Of a stretch of 64,000 bases of DNA, positions 1 through 8,564 are shown one piece after another; within the stretch, counting starts at the first letter, position 1; every line of letters begins with the position of its first letter. Under the pieces are notes generated by a model. That model was not told where the DNA came from. It did not search any database and saw nothing but the letters and a program-made list of their open reading frames with translations. This stretch comes from Lentisphaerae bacterium GWF2_49_21. Lineage in GTDB: Bacteria > Verrucomicrobiota > Lentisphaeria > Victivallales > GWF2-50-93. The stretch covers positions 1 through 64,000 of the forward strand of contig MHBH01000026.1 of the NCBI GenBank assembly GCA_001804805.1. Reading direction: 5' to 3'. Position numbers and translations under genes: made by a program.

Positions 1-720
1 CGTGAGAAGGCCCTGCAGTCGGTCACGGCGGGTCTCCAGTACAGCGTCGCGAAGTTTACAGCACCGTCGTTCTCAGGGAATTTTGACAAGGACTTCCCGA
101 AAATCCAGCGCATCGAATGGAAGAAGGGCGACAGCGAAGTCAAGGCCCTGATGAGCTACGATGACAACAATCTTTATATCGGATGGCAAGTGAATGACAA
201 AACTCCATGGATGAACGGTGCGAAGGAATTCGTGCAGATGTATTCCGAAGGAGACACAGTGGACTTCCAGTTCGGCTCAAATCCGAAGGCGGATTCCAAG
301 CGCGCCGATGCAGCAGCAGGAGACTTCCGTATATCGATCGGGAACCTCCAGGGCAAGCCAGTGGCGGTACTCTACTGCAAGCAGTCGGATGTGAAGAAGT
401 CCAGATCTTTCACTTCTGGTGTAGTGGCCAACTATACGATGGACTATGTTGATGTGATCTCTGATGCCAAGATCGAAGTTAAGATCGATAATGGCAAGGG
501 ATATGTCGTTGAAGCAGCGATACCATTTTCGGCCCTGGGCTTCAAACCGCAGCCCGATACCGGATACAAAGGCGATTTGGGCGCCACGTTCGGAGATCCC
601 GCTGGACAGCGGACACGGCTCCGCGCATACTGGAACAACCAGCAGACCGGACTTGTCGACGATGTGGTCTTCGAACTGCAGATGGTTCCTAAAAACTGGG
701 CGACGATTGTATTCCAGTGA
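1..720 (+). CDS. C-terminal part of a secreted protein with a DOMON/CBM9-like domain (partial)
   Basis: The reading frame is open from base 1, so only the last 239 residues are present and the true start lies upstream. The segment reads as one beta-sandwich of the CBM9/DOMON-like type found at the end of large secreted glycoside hydrolases in this kind of genome: a short motif SYDDNNLYIGW is followed by alternating strands and ends in a family-typical strand near AAIPFSALGF. The 1,714-residue GH2-type protein at 25592-30736 ends in a similar domain with an equivalent NLYVAFAAPED strand. The likely role is binding carbohydrate outside the cell, but the catalytic part is not visible. The next gene is on the opposite strand and converges, with 53 bp between stops. 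Fold assignment is from pattern only. Confidence 0.6.
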   Translation, partial: REKALQSVTAGLQYSVAKFTAPSFSGNFDKDFPKIQRIEWKKGDSEVKALMSYDDNNLYIGWQVNDKTPWMNGAKEFVQMYSEGDTVDFQFGSNPKADSKRADAAAGDFRISIGNLQGKPVAVLYCKQSDVKKSRSFTSGVVANYTMDYVDVISDAKIEVKIDNGKGYVVEAAIPFSALGFKPQPDTGYKGDLGATFGDPAGQRTRLRAYWNNQQTGLVDDVVFELQMVPKNWATIVFQ

Positions 721-773
721 CATATGAGTGTAGCTTAAACATCCGGGAAAAAACCTAAAAATTAGAGTTCTAT

Positions 774-1793
774 TCAGCCTTTTCTGCATAACTTGCGGAG
801 CAGGGGATACATCAATTCCGCCTGGCGCATGAATCCAAGGTCGGTCGGATGGCTGGAATCAGGAGATCCCTCGTGATCGTCCCCGAACAGTGATTTTCCC
901 TTGACATAATAAAGATCCTTCACACCACTTTTCTTGAGTTTCTGGTAGATCATATTGTAGGCTTTCCACTTTCTCTTGTGGTCAGCCAGGAGGGCAGGCC
1001 TGATCCAGCTGTTCGTGTGTGGACGGTCCTCAACCAGCACAATTGGTGTTTTCGGGCGCTTCTTTCGGAGTATCCGGACAAAATTCTCCACACGCTCCTT
1101 CACCTGGTCGACTCCCATGTTCGGAAGGCAGTCCAGGACATATATCTGCGCATCGAGTTCCGCTATAAGTTCCGCCAGCTCCTTCTCCATCTTCCCGTTT
1201 CCGGAGAAGCCGAGATTGATTACAGGATTGTTGAGCCATCTGCCAAGGATTGACGAATGAACCATGCCCGCATGCGAGGCAAAGGCGCCATGTACGATGG
1301 ATGTCCCATAATAGACAATGGGTTTTTCCTTGCGTGGAGGAATGGACTTGAAGTTCGATCCCGGTGGAACTCCGATTTCAATTTTCACGACAGGATTTCG
1401 CAGTGGAAGATAGAGGATATACTTGCGTTTTACAGGGTTCATTCCCTCGATGATTGGCTGTTGGTGCTTTGGTGTCCTTACCAAGTGTCCGGCGGCAACC
1501 CAGCGCCACTTATTCCCGAGCCAGGTGTAGAGATCGAGCCCGCTGAATCCTGCCGCAGGGAAGTTAATTTCGTTTATCTGGTCGTTTCTCAGTTTCCATC
1601 TCGCGTGGATCGCAGGCGCATCGGTCTCGAACAATACCGCCATGCCAGTAGCACTACGGCTCAGGTTCCAAACCGCCTCCGGAACAACCTTTTTCGCCCT
1701 TGCCGGTAATCTGTCAAAATACCTCTCCGTATCCTTCCACCCTTTTCCTTCAACTCCCCACTTCTGAATATCGAACCATTTCAATTTCAACAT
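774..1793 (-). CDS. SGNH/GDSL-family esterase with N-terminal GxDLY-type domain
   Basis: A 339-residue protein without a signal peptide. Residues 1 to about 150 form a beta-rich domain containing GLDLYTW, which fits the GxDLY domain that precedes some GDSL hydrolases. The catalytic half has block I as YGTSIVHG (nucleophile Ser), an Asn block at GFSGNGKM and a C-terminal DSSHPTD carrying the Asp-His pair. Members of this architecture are carbohydrate esterases, commonly deacetylases of plant or animal glycans; the substrate here is unknown. A good AAGGA ribosome site precedes the start. It lies 12 bp downstream of the GH2 gene on the same strand, so the two are almost certainly co-transcribed, which suggests removal of acyl groups from the GH2 substrate. 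Confidence 0.8.
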   Translation of the reverse strand: MLKLKWFDIQKWGVEGKGWKDTERYFDRLPARAKKVVPEAVWNLSRSATGMAVLFETDAPAIHARWKLRNDQINEINFPAAGFSGLDLYTWLGNKWRWVAAGHLVRTPKHQQPIIEGMNPVKRKYILYLPLRNPVVKIEIGVPPGSNFKSIPPRKEKPIVYYGTSIVHGAFASHAGMVHSSILGRWLNNPVINLGFSGNGKMEKELAELIAELDAQIYVLDCLPNMGVDQVKERVENFVRILRKKRPKTPIVLVEDRPHTNSWIRPALLADHKRKWKAYNMIYQKLKKSGVKDLYYVKGKSLFGDDHEGSPDSSHPTDLGFMRQAELMYPLLRKLCRKG

Positions 1794-1805
1794 AAGAAAG
1801 TTCCT

Positions 1806-3491
1806 TTATCTTTTAAAAGCCTTTTTAACTATGTCATATGCCATTTTCGGGCGGCGGAACTCGTCGAGTGTGCCTTTGTCGTTTACGGCCCTCGGTCGTC
1901 CGAGCGCATATGAGGTGGTATATGTCCTGGCGTCCGCGAAATGCCAGATTGATATTCCGGATACTCTGGGAGTTTTTACTGCGTAATTCACCGCCACCCC
2001 AAGATAGTCCGCCTGATATTCCTCAGACCAGTGGACGCGGAACCTGTCATGCCATCCGTAGATCGCACCGGCACCTATTTCGCTTATGATGAAAGGCTTG
2101 TTCTTAAGCCCCCTCTTGTCGATGTGCTTTATGAATTTATCGAAGCAGGGGACTATTTCGTCAAGAGGCCTGGCTTTTTCCTTGTCGCGGGCATACCATC
2201 CGGGATAGGTGTTGAGACTTACGATGTCGCACATCTCGAAGAAAAGATCACGTTCTCCCCTGTTGGACGCATAAGTCACAAGCCTGGAGGAATCTTTACT
2301 CCGAATCGTCTTGAAAAGGGTGCTGTACATCTTCCTGCAGCTTGCCGTCTCGGAATTTCCTTCATTCAGGAAGCCCCAGATAATGACGGATGGATGGTTG
2401 AAGCTGTTGTGGACCAGCAGCTGGGTCTGACGCACCTGCGCATCGAAGAAACCCTTGTCGGCATAATGTTCCGGTTTATTGTTCCAGCCCATCGACTCCT
2501 CCCAGACCATGATACCGAGCTGGTCACATAGATCGAGGAAACGCTGATCCTGCGGATAGTGGGTGCCACGGACGAAATTACAACCGAGATCCTTGAGGTA
2601 CTGGAGATCCTCGAAGAGCAGGGGAAGGGGCTGGACCGGACCGAACTCCATATGCGATTCATGCCTGCAGTAGCCGAGAAGCTTTTGGACTTTGCCGTTG
2701 ACTGTTATCTGTCCTTTTTCAGCGGCGACCTTCCTGATCCCGAAACGCTCGGTGATGTCGTCATCAATCGTGCTTACTGTGACAGTATGCAAATTCGGTT
2801 TTTCCGGTGACCATAGTTTGAACTTTGGAACTTTCATTTTGATTTTGACATGGTCATTTTTGACAGTTTCGCAGAAGCCCTCTTCCTTTCCACCGTCAAA
2901 TGCGATGTTGAGTGCGAACTTCGCAGGAGTATTTCCAGAGAGCGCAATGTCTATCGAAACTAGGCCGGTTTTTATATCAAGGGTCGTTATCCGGGCCCTT
3001 TCAATGCTGCATTTTGGAAGCTGGTGGAGTTCCACGCTCCTGTAGATTCCGCCGAATCCGTAGAAATCATAATACTGCGAGAAGAGAGGACATCTCTTGA
3101 AGTCGAGGCGGTTGTCAATGAGGATGACAAGCTCGTGATCTGTCCCTTTGCCGGAATTAAATTCGAATTCGATTCCGGAATAGGGGAGATCGTCAATTCC
3201 AATCTCCTTGCCGTCCCAGTAGATTCTGGCCCAGAGGCCAAGTCCGCCGATCCTGAGTTTCAAACGGGAATCCGGAGCCGTCTTTACTTTCCGCCTGTAG
3301 AGTGCGGTTCCGCGCACGCCCGGATATTTCGGAGTGTTGTCGAATACGCCGGGGACTGGCATCAGTTCCTTGTAGACAGCTTTCCTGACATTTACTGAAT
3401 TCAGATTGACGGATTCGCCGAGGAAGCAGAAGCCCCAGGCTCCGTCGAGGATCTCAAATTTTCTTTTCGAATGATGGGGGTATGGTTGCAT
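1806..3491 (-). CDS. Glycoside hydrolase family 2 (beta-galactosidase/beta-glucuronidase-like)
   Basis: A 561-residue GH2 enzyme. The N-terminal jelly-roll (about 1-170) includes YPGVRGTALYRRKV and RIYWDGKEIG, the immunoglobulin-like domain follows (about 170-260), and the TIM barrel carries the acid/base Glu in WGFLNEGNSE and the nucleophile Glu in IISEIGAG. The HESHMEFG and RGTHYPQD strings are typical of the family. There is no signal peptide, so it should act on imported oligosaccharides. The length matches short GH2 beta-glucuronidases better than large LacZ enzymes, but galactosidase or mannosidase specificity cannot be excluded. A ribosome site (AGGAATTACC) precedes the ATG. It is followed by the GDSL esterase gene 12 bp on, forming a two-gene unit. 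Confidence 0.88.
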   Translation of the reverse strand: MQPYPHHSKRKFEILDGAWGFCFLGESVNLNSVNVRKAVYKELMPVPGVFDNTPKYPGVRGTALYRRKVKTAPDSRLKLRIGGLGLWARIYWDGKEIGIDDLPYSGIEFEFNSGKGTDHELVILIDNRLDFKRCPLFSQYYDFYGFGGIYRSVELHQLPKCSIERARITTLDIKTGLVSIDIALSGNTPAKFALNIAFDGGKEEGFCETVKNDHVKIKMKVPKFKLWSPEKPNLHTVTVSTIDDDITERFGIRKVAAEKGQITVNGKVQKLLGYCRHESHMEFGPVQPLPLLFEDLQYLKDLGCNFVRGTHYPQDQRFLDLCDQLGIMVWEESMGWNNKPEHYADKGFFDAQVRQTQLLVHNSFNHPSVIIWGFLNEGNSETASCRKMYSTLFKTIRSKDSSRLVTYASNRGERDLFFEMCDIVSLNTYPGWYARDKEKARPLDEIVPCFDKFIKHIDKRGLKNKPFIISEIGAGAIYGWHDRFRVHWSEEYQADYLGVAVNYAVKTPRVSGISIWHFADARTYTTSYALGRPRAVNDKGTLDEFRRPKMAYDIVKKAFKR

Positions 3492-3541
3492 GGTAATTCC
3501 TGTCTTTTTTTGTTAACGAATCAATTTTAAATTAAATAATC

Positions 3542-3652
3542 GGTCATGGCAAGCATGACCCTCCATCCCGAGTCGCTGCGCGCTCGGGATAAAAATGGAG
3601 GGACGCGGTTTTGCCTTCGGCAAGCGTCGCTTCGCTTGGCTGGGCCGCGTCC
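3542..3652. repeat. Nested palindromes upstream of the GH2 gene
   Basis: Three hairpins follow each other. GGTCATG/CATGACC (3542-3560) is first. An outer CCTCCAT/ATGGAGG pair then encloses ATCCCGAG/CTCGGGAT. Last comes a wide GGACGCGG/CCGCGTCC pair (3601-3608 with 3645-3652) enclosing two smaller stems. The block sits in the 261-bp gap between the GH2 start and the pseudopilin stop. It resembles the paired-hairpin intergenic repeats seen elsewhere in the window but has unique arm sequences. It could also act as a terminator for the upstream pilin genes. Confidence 0.7.
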
Positions 3653-3752
3653 GTTGTATTGACATTATCTCAAATAGTTAAACATAAAAAAAACAGCAGT
3701 CAATGACAGGAACCAAGAAATTTTAAAAGAGGGAACGAAGGTGGTATAAGAT

Positions 3753-4460
3753 TCAAAGTCCAGTTGCCTTCCAATAGACATCGGTTGCCATAATATAAGA
3801 CTTGGTCTGTTCGACATGGCCATCCATGTAAAGCACGACGACCGAGGAATTATGCCTTGTCCTGTTTACATGGGGGTCATAGGGGAGGCCAATGCCTTCA
3901 ATTTCATTGTCCTTGGCGTAAAAGGATCCTTTTCCATCTATGGCGTAGACATATTTTGACGGATTGGGGCAGTTTGTGATTTTCTTGGCGGATCTAGGGG
4001 AGGCACCGCCCCAGCCCATCTCCTGATTGCATGTGAATCCATTCCTGAACTGGAAGAACGATTCCTGATACCATCCGCCCTGGGAGGTCGAACTTATCTT
4101 GATGCCATATTTGTTGAAATCGCTCTCAGCTATCTTGGGGCATGTGAAAATAGTCTCCTTCGTGTAATCATCTATTCCGTTTGGCAGGACATATTGGATG
4201 AGCATGACATGCATGTAGACGGTGGAGTTATACGGGAAAAAATTGTCGTAATCGTTGAAATAGAAGTTCAGGACCTGTCCGACCTGTTTCGAATTGTTGA
4301 TGCAGGAAATGATCTTCGCCTGTTCACGGGCGTTCTTGAGCGCGGGGAGGAGCATTGCCGCGAGGATTGCGATGATCGCAATGACGACTAACAGTTCGAT
4401 TAACGTGAAGACCGATGCCGGATATCTGCTCCTGCAGCACTTGAAGATTTCAAATCTCAT
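3753..4460 (-). CDS. Prepilin-type N-terminal cleavage/methylation protein with H-X9-DG motif
   Basis: A 235-residue type IV pilin-like protein. A 17-residue basic leader precedes [24 protein letters not shown], split here only to name the class III signal: cleavage by prepilin peptidase would expose Phe, with the conserved Glu at +5. The C-terminus carries the H-X9-DG signature (His in RHNSS, then DGH nine residues on) that defines a prepilin-processing-associated domain abundant in Planctomycetes and Lentisphaerae. A strong AGGAG site precedes the ATG. It lies 28 bp downstream of a paralogous gene, and the two proteins share [19 protein letters not shown] and [17 protein letters not shown] blocks. 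The role is unknown; a surface or pseudopilus-like location is an inference. Confidence 0.88.
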   Translation of the reverse strand: MRFEIFKCCRSRYPASVFTLIELLVVIAIIAILAAMLLPALKNAREQAKIISCINNSKQVGQVLNFYFNDYDNFFPYNSTVYMHVMLIQYVLPNGIDDYTKETIFTCPKIAESDFNKYGIKISSTSQGGWYQESFFQFRNGFTCNQEMGWGGASPRSAKKITNCPNPSKYVYAIDGKGSFYAKDNEIEGIGLPYDPHVNRTRHNSSVVVLYMDGHVEQTKSYIMATDVYWKATGL

Positions 4461-4488
4461 TTTAAGTCTCCTGGTTGATAATTATATC

Positions 4489-5151
4489 CTATTCGCCGGT
4501 CGGTTTCCAGTATATGTCGTTTGGAGTGATGATATTTGTATTGCTTTTTACATGGCCGTCAAGGAAAAGACTGCTTACAAAACCTTTGTGCCGGGCCCGG
4601 TTGAGATGGAACTGGGAGCCGTCAATCTCGTCCTGCTTGGCGAGGAAAGATCCTTTTCCGTCGAAGGAGTAGATATATCTTGACGGATCCGGACAGTGCA
4701 CTGACTTTTTGGGATTGGAAGGGCGCCATCTGCCTCCCAGCTCCTCGTTGCAGGCGTATCCATTCCTGAACCGGAACAGCGAGCCCAGATACCAGCCTCC
4801 CTGCCTGCCTTCCATTATCTTTATACCATATTTCTCGTATTCATACTCGAATATCCTCGGGCACATGAATACGGTTTCCTTCTTAAAGTCGTCTATCCCT
4901 TTTGAGTTGATGCCGTAAAGGAGCATGACATGCATGTAGACGTCCACGCTGAACGGATAATATAGGTCCTGATCTGGCACATAGGTGTTCAGAAGGCCTC
5001 CAATCTGGTGCAGATTGTTCATGCATTGGATCCTTACCGCGTTCTCCTTTGCCCGGCCAAGCACTGGAAGCAGAAGCGCCATGAGAATTGCGATGATCGC
5101 AATTACCACCAGGAGCTCTATCAGCGTAAACATTTTTCTGTCTTTGCCCAT
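4489..5151 (-). CDS. Prepilin-type N-terminal cleavage/methylation protein with H-X9-DG motif (paralogue)
   Basis: A 220-residue paralogue of the protein at 3753-4460. The leader is only MGKDRKM, followed by the same [15 protein letters not shown] transmembrane segment. The central blocks [15 protein letters not shown] and [15 protein letters not shown] match the neighbour, and the H-X9-DG motif is present near residue 200 (HKGFVSS through LDGH). The start is supported by AAGGATCCA. It is the first of two tandem pilin-like genes downstream of the beta-helix lipoprotein and the small secreted protein, so the whole set may be one transcription unit. No secretion ATPase or assembly gene is nearby, so assembly must depend on machinery encoded elsewhere or these act as stand-alone membrane-anchored surface proteins. 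Confidence 0.88.
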   Translation of the reverse strand: MGKDRKMFTLIELLVVIAIIAILMALLLPVLGRAKENAVRIQCMNNLHQIGGLLNTYVPDQDLYYPFSVDVYMHVMLLYGINSKGIDDFKKETVFMCPRIFEYEYEKYGIKIMEGRQGGWYLGSLFRFRNGYACNEELGGRWRPSNPKKSVHCPDPSRYIYSFDGKGSFLAKQDEIDGSQFHLNRARHKGFVSSLFLDGHVKSNTNIITPNDIYWKPTGE

Positions 5152-5162
5152 TGGATCCTTAA

Positions 5163-5264
5163 TAAGTAGGTACGGGCTTTAGCCTGTACCAGGATTTTAA
5201 ATCAACAATATGGGACAGCCTTCCTTCGACCTTGCTCAGGACAAGAAAGGGCGTCCCTACTTAT
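5163..5264. repeat. Paired-hairpin intergenic repeat
   Basis: The outer arms AAGTAGGTAC and GTCCCTACTT bracket a hairpin with a GGGCTTTAGCC core and a copy of the CCTTCGACxxxGCTCAGGAC motif. The same two elements recur at 38580-38650, 48744-48815 and 10148-10167. It fills most of the gap between the pseudopilin and the small secreted protein. It has no coding potential and is likely a REP-like mobile or structural element. Confidence 0.75.
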
Positions 5265-5288
5265 AATGCAAATACGAACAAAATAATC

Positions 5289-5882
5289 CTATTCGGTTTT
5301 TGGTTCAGTTTTCGCTTCAGGTTTTGCCTCTGCGGGCTGCCCCGGCTTCTGCTCTACAAGCTTCAGGTTTGCGAACCATGCGGTCTCATTGAGGAACTCC
5401 TCTGTCTGCTTGAAACGGCAGAGCACGGATACCTTGTCTGCAGTCTCCGTTGAAAATTCAAGCTTGGCAGCCCCCCACTGCACATCGCATGGATCAGTTG
5501 AAATCCTCTTGATCTCCTCCTTGCCTTTCTTCAGCTTGATCTGCAGGAAGGCCATTCCCTTCTTCGTGCTCTTAATCTCCCCTCTCAGCACCAGCTTGGA
5601 ATTCTCCTTGCTTATCGGAATATCCTGTCCTATGGAACCATATCCCTCTCCACCCGCTTTCTTGAGTACGATCTTCAGGCTTTTTGCGGCGGATTCAGGA
5701 TGCTCCAGCGAATCTACTACGGCAGGATTGTCTGCGCTGTATCCCTTCCACGCCGTCGGTGCTCCCGTTTCCTGCACCTCGAAATTCCCGTTGCTGAGGA
5801 GGTTTATGGCGTCTTCCGCGAAGACACAGAACAAGGAGACTGATACGAACATCGCTATAATATAAAAGGCTTTATTTTGCAT
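5289..5882 (-). CDS. Small secreted beta-sandwich (carbohydrate-binding-like) protein
   Basis: A 197-residue protein with a signal peptide (residues 1 to about 22, ending FCVFAED). The body starts LLSNGNFEVQETGAPTAW, the usual opening of CBM4/CBM9/CBM22-like sandwich modules, and continues with strands containing SLKIVLKKAGGEGYGSIGQ and ending FANLKLVEQ. The last about 20 residues are a low-complexity PEAKTEPKTE tail. No catalytic motif is seen, so it probably binds a glycan or is a structural surface protein. The start is supported by AAGGGAA. It lies 68 bp after the beta-helix lipoprotein gene on the same strand. Confidence 0.65.
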   Translation of the reverse strand: MQNKAFYIIAMFVSVSLFCVFAEDAINLLSNGNFEVQETGAPTAWKGYSADNPAVVDSLEHPESAAKSLKIVLKKAGGEGYGSIGQDIPISKENSKLVLRGEIKSTKKGMAFLQIKLKKGKEEIKRISTDPCDVQWGAAKLEFSTETADKVSVLCRFKQTEEFLNETAWFANLKLVEQKPGQPAEAKPEAKTEPKTE

Positions 5883-5950
5883 ATTTAATTCCCTTGGATT
5901 TTATTTTTACATATTATTTCGGATTTCGAGATTCGAATTTCGGATTTTCT

Positions 5951-8461
5951 TCAGAATCCCTGCCTGCCCCAGCGCTTCTTCAGTGGGACGGTCTCCTGTT
6001 TGCTGTCGAAGAACGCGTATTTCGCCGGTCCTTCAATCGTCAATGGAGACCTCTTGATGAAGTTGAGCATTATCTTGTAGGTTCCCGGCTGACCGGATGT
6101 ATTGACTATTCCGCCGTTGCCGGGCTTCTCGGTTTTTCCGTCAGGCCGCATGATCTCGCATCCGTCACCGGAGGCCTTGAACGACTGCGTTCCTGCCGGA
6201 ACATCATATTCGAATATGTATCTTCCACCATCGAATTTGTTCAGTTCAAGAGGAGCGGAAATATTTATCCCGACCTTGAGCCCTTCCGTCTGCGGCTCGA
6301 TGCGCCACTGGCCTTCGGAGGAGTCTTCAATTTTCACGAAAATCCTTTTCCAGCCCTCGGAGGGGATCTTCAGGCGGATCTTCTCAATTGATTTGGAGCC
6401 GCTGCCGGCTCTTTCCGCAATCAATTTTCCATCTTCGGATGTCGCGGTCAGCTTGTATTTCGTGGCATGGGGGGTCGTCAGCTTCAGCGCTATCTCCTTG
6501 CCCTTTTCCGGCAGGCTTTCAACGACATATTCGATCTTCTTGCCGCCGGTCACCCATCGGATCGGGGTGAGCTTGTAATTGGTGACATCTCTTTCCCCGA
6601 GATTCATGTTTTTTTCCGCAATCTCCCAGAGACCGCTGACAGGGCCGCGCGGTGTTTTGGCCTTGTCAAGTGCAAGGAGACCAATGTCCGGAAGTCCATC
6701 CTTGAAATATTTTCCATCGCAGGACGGAAGCTTCACGCTGAACTTGGAGAGGTCTGTCCCCGCCTTCTTCCCCTGACTTCCTTCCTTCAGCAGCATGTTG
6801 CCGTTGGGCATGTCGATGAATTCCGGTTTTGCGTTGAAGATGCTGTGGAGATCGATTCCGGCTTCGGTGAAAACCGGTTCTTTGTCGGAGGTATAGAGAT
6901 TGTAGTCGCCTTTGAAATTCGGCTTGATCCCACTTGAGTTCGAGAAGGGCTTTTCACAGAGGAATATATTGTTGAAGACATGGAATCCGGGGGTTCCCGG
7001 CTTGATCAACTTCTTCAGTTCCGGGTCGTTCCAGGCGACCTGATCCATCGCATGGTAGATGATCGCGGACGGATACTCGATGATGTTGTGGTAGACATAG
7101 ACTGTCGCGGATTCCGGCGTGCTCTTGTAAAACCTCATGCCATCGGAGCACTTGAAGAAAAGATTGTCATACACGTAGAAAGGGCCAAAGGCGACGGTCT
7201 TGATCCTGATTGCGCATTTCGCCCTGGATATGACGTTCGAATACCATTGGTTGTTCACGAGCTCTCCGCCGGGTTCCAGCGCGTCGTCAAGGCAGAGGTC
7301 TACCCTGTTGTGATGGACCTTGAGGCCGATATTGAATTGAGAAATGCCCTTGAATACTTTGTTCCTATAATAATCGGCAATCCCCTCCTTGTCTCCTCCT
7401 CCTGCGGCCTCTATTCCATCCCATATGTCATAGACGTAGTTGTAGGCGACCTCGTTGTCCTTTCCGGAAGCCCCGGCAAACACGCCCCACTTGTCATAGG
7501 AGCCATACTGCTTGTGAGTGTTCCAGACGTCGTTGTCCACAAGTCCTGTTGATGGGTCGCATTCCGAACTGAGGGCGTCGGCATTCCAGGTTATGTCGTT
7601 CTCGAGGACCTTGCATTCGGTCGCGCCGCTTGAGAGATGAGCGGCTATGTCGGTTCCGAAGATCAGGCATTTCTTCACGCTGGACCCCTTGGTGTTCTTG
7701 AATTGGACACCCTCGATCCCTCCGCCCAGTATGAGCTGTTCGACATGGCAGTTGTCAACGCCTTCTATCTTGATGATGGGCTCCTTCCCGCAGGCGTCGA
7801 TCCTGTGATCTGCAGGATTTATTTCCTTGGAGAAGGAAACAAGAACTCGTTTTTCCTTTGATATATATGTGAAGATGGACTGCTGGGGGGTTCGGTCGTT
7901 CCTGCCGATCCCGTCCTCATGCACGTCAAGTCCGTGGCGCTGCTCCTCTGCGTTTATCATCACTCTGCCATCAATCGCCATGTTCTGGGGATCGAACGGT
8001 ATTGGAGAACTGTATGCATATTTGCCGTAGGCGGGCTCCTTCTTCCATTCGGGCTTCCATTTGGCGTCGTATGCCGTAACATATGCGCCCGGCTCTCCCT
8101 TGAGCGTAATTCCGGACTTCTTGAACGCCAAAGGTCCCCTGTGCAGTCCGGATCCGAGGACTATGACGTCTCCCGTCTGCGCGGCAGCGACGGCTTCAAG
8201 GGCTGAAGCGAACTTCGTCTCGGCATTGTTCCTTATAATGACAATCTTTTCGGCGGGACGCATCATATCGATGTCAGTTTTTACCTGCGCAGGTGAGATT
8301 TTCTTTTCCACTGCAGAAATTTCCACCTTCACAGCTTCGGAAGGAGGTTGAGTTTTCACCTGTTCAACAGATTTCTTCTCAGTTTCAGGGGAGGGTGCTT
8401 GGTTTTTATCAGCGCATCCATAGACAAACAGCAGAAGCACAAATAAGGTAAGATGTTTCAT
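5951..8461 (-). CDS. Lipoprotein with right-handed parallel beta-helix (polysaccharide lyase-like)
   Basis: An 836-residue protein. The signal sequence ends in the lipobox VYGC, so it should be lipid-anchored in the outer envelope. After a Pro/Glu/Lys-rich linker (about 20-70), residues about 75-560 show NosD/pectate-lyase-like repeats: IVIRNNAETKFASALEAVAAAQTGDVIVLGSG, GSGLHRGPLAFKKSGITLKG-type turns and many N-x-V/I coils such as HHNRVDLCLDD and NDVWNTH. A C-terminal beta-rich region (about 610-820) contains sandwich-like strands. Family members are mostly lyases or surface polysaccharide hydrolases; the catalytic residues cannot be assigned here. AAAGGATA precedes the ATG. It is the first leftward gene from the palindromic promoter region at 8491-8520. 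Confidence 0.75.
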   Translation of the reverse strand: MKHLTLFVLLLFVYGCADKNQAPSPETEKKSVEQVKTQPPSEAVKVEISAVEKKISPAQVKTDIDMMRPAEKIVIIRNNAETKFASALEAVAAAQTGDVIVLGSGLHRGPLAFKKSGITLKGEPGAYVTAYDAKWKPEWKKEPAYGKYAYSSPIPFDPQNMAIDGRVMINAEEQRHGLDVHEDGIGRNDRTPQQSIFTYISKEKRVLVSFSKEINPADHRIDACGKEPIIKIEGVDNCHVEQLILGGGIEGVQFKNTKGSSVKKCLIFGTDIAAHLSSGATECKVLENDITWNADALSSECDPSTGLVDNDVWNTHKQYGSYDKWGVFAGASGKDNEVAYNYVYDIWDGIEAAGGGDKEGIADYYRNKVFKGISQFNIGLKVHHNRVDLCLDDALEPGGELVNNQWYSNVISRAKCAIRIKTVAFGPFYVYDNLFFKCSDGMRFYKSTPESATVYVYHNIIEYPSAIIYHAMDQVAWNDPELKKLIKPGTPGFHVFNNIFLCEKPFSNSSGIKPNFKGDYNLYTSDKEPVFTEAGIDLHSIFNAKPEFIDMPNGNMLLKEGSQGKKAGTDLSKFSVKLPSCDGKYFKDGLPDIGLLALDKAKTPRGPVSGLWEIAEKNMNLGERDVTNYKLTPIRWVTGGKKIEYVVESLPEKGKEIALKLTTPHATKYKLTATSEDGKLIAERAGSGSKSIEKIRLKIPSEGWKRIFVKIEDSSEGQWRIEPQTEGLKVGINISAPLELNKFDGGRYIFEYDVPAGTQSFKASGDGCEIMRPDGKTEKPGNGGIVNTSGQPGTYKIMLNFIKRSPLTIEGPAKYAFFDSKQETVPLKKRWGRQGF

Positions 8462-8490
8462 TTATTTTATCCTTTTTTATGGAAAAAGAC

Positions 8491-8520
8491 TTGAAATAAA
8501 GCTTTATTTCCGTCTATTAT
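8491..8520 (+). promoter_or_regulatory. Promoter with embedded perfect palindrome between beta-helix gene and GntR-SBP regulator
   Basis: TTGAAA (8491-8496) and TATTAT (8515-8520) are 18 bp apart and fit a sigma-70 promoter reading toward the regulator at 8565. The perfect 18-bp palindrome GAAATAAAGCTTTATTTC (8493-8510) overlaps the -35 box and spacer. An outer GACTT/AAGTC pair encloses the whole. The position predicts repression by occlusion, most simply by the adjacent GntR-type protein acting on its own gene and possibly on the divergent lipoprotein gene. Confidence 0.6.
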
Positions 8521-8564
8521 AGCAAGGAAATCTGACTAAGTCAAGTAGCGAAGCAGGAATTTTC

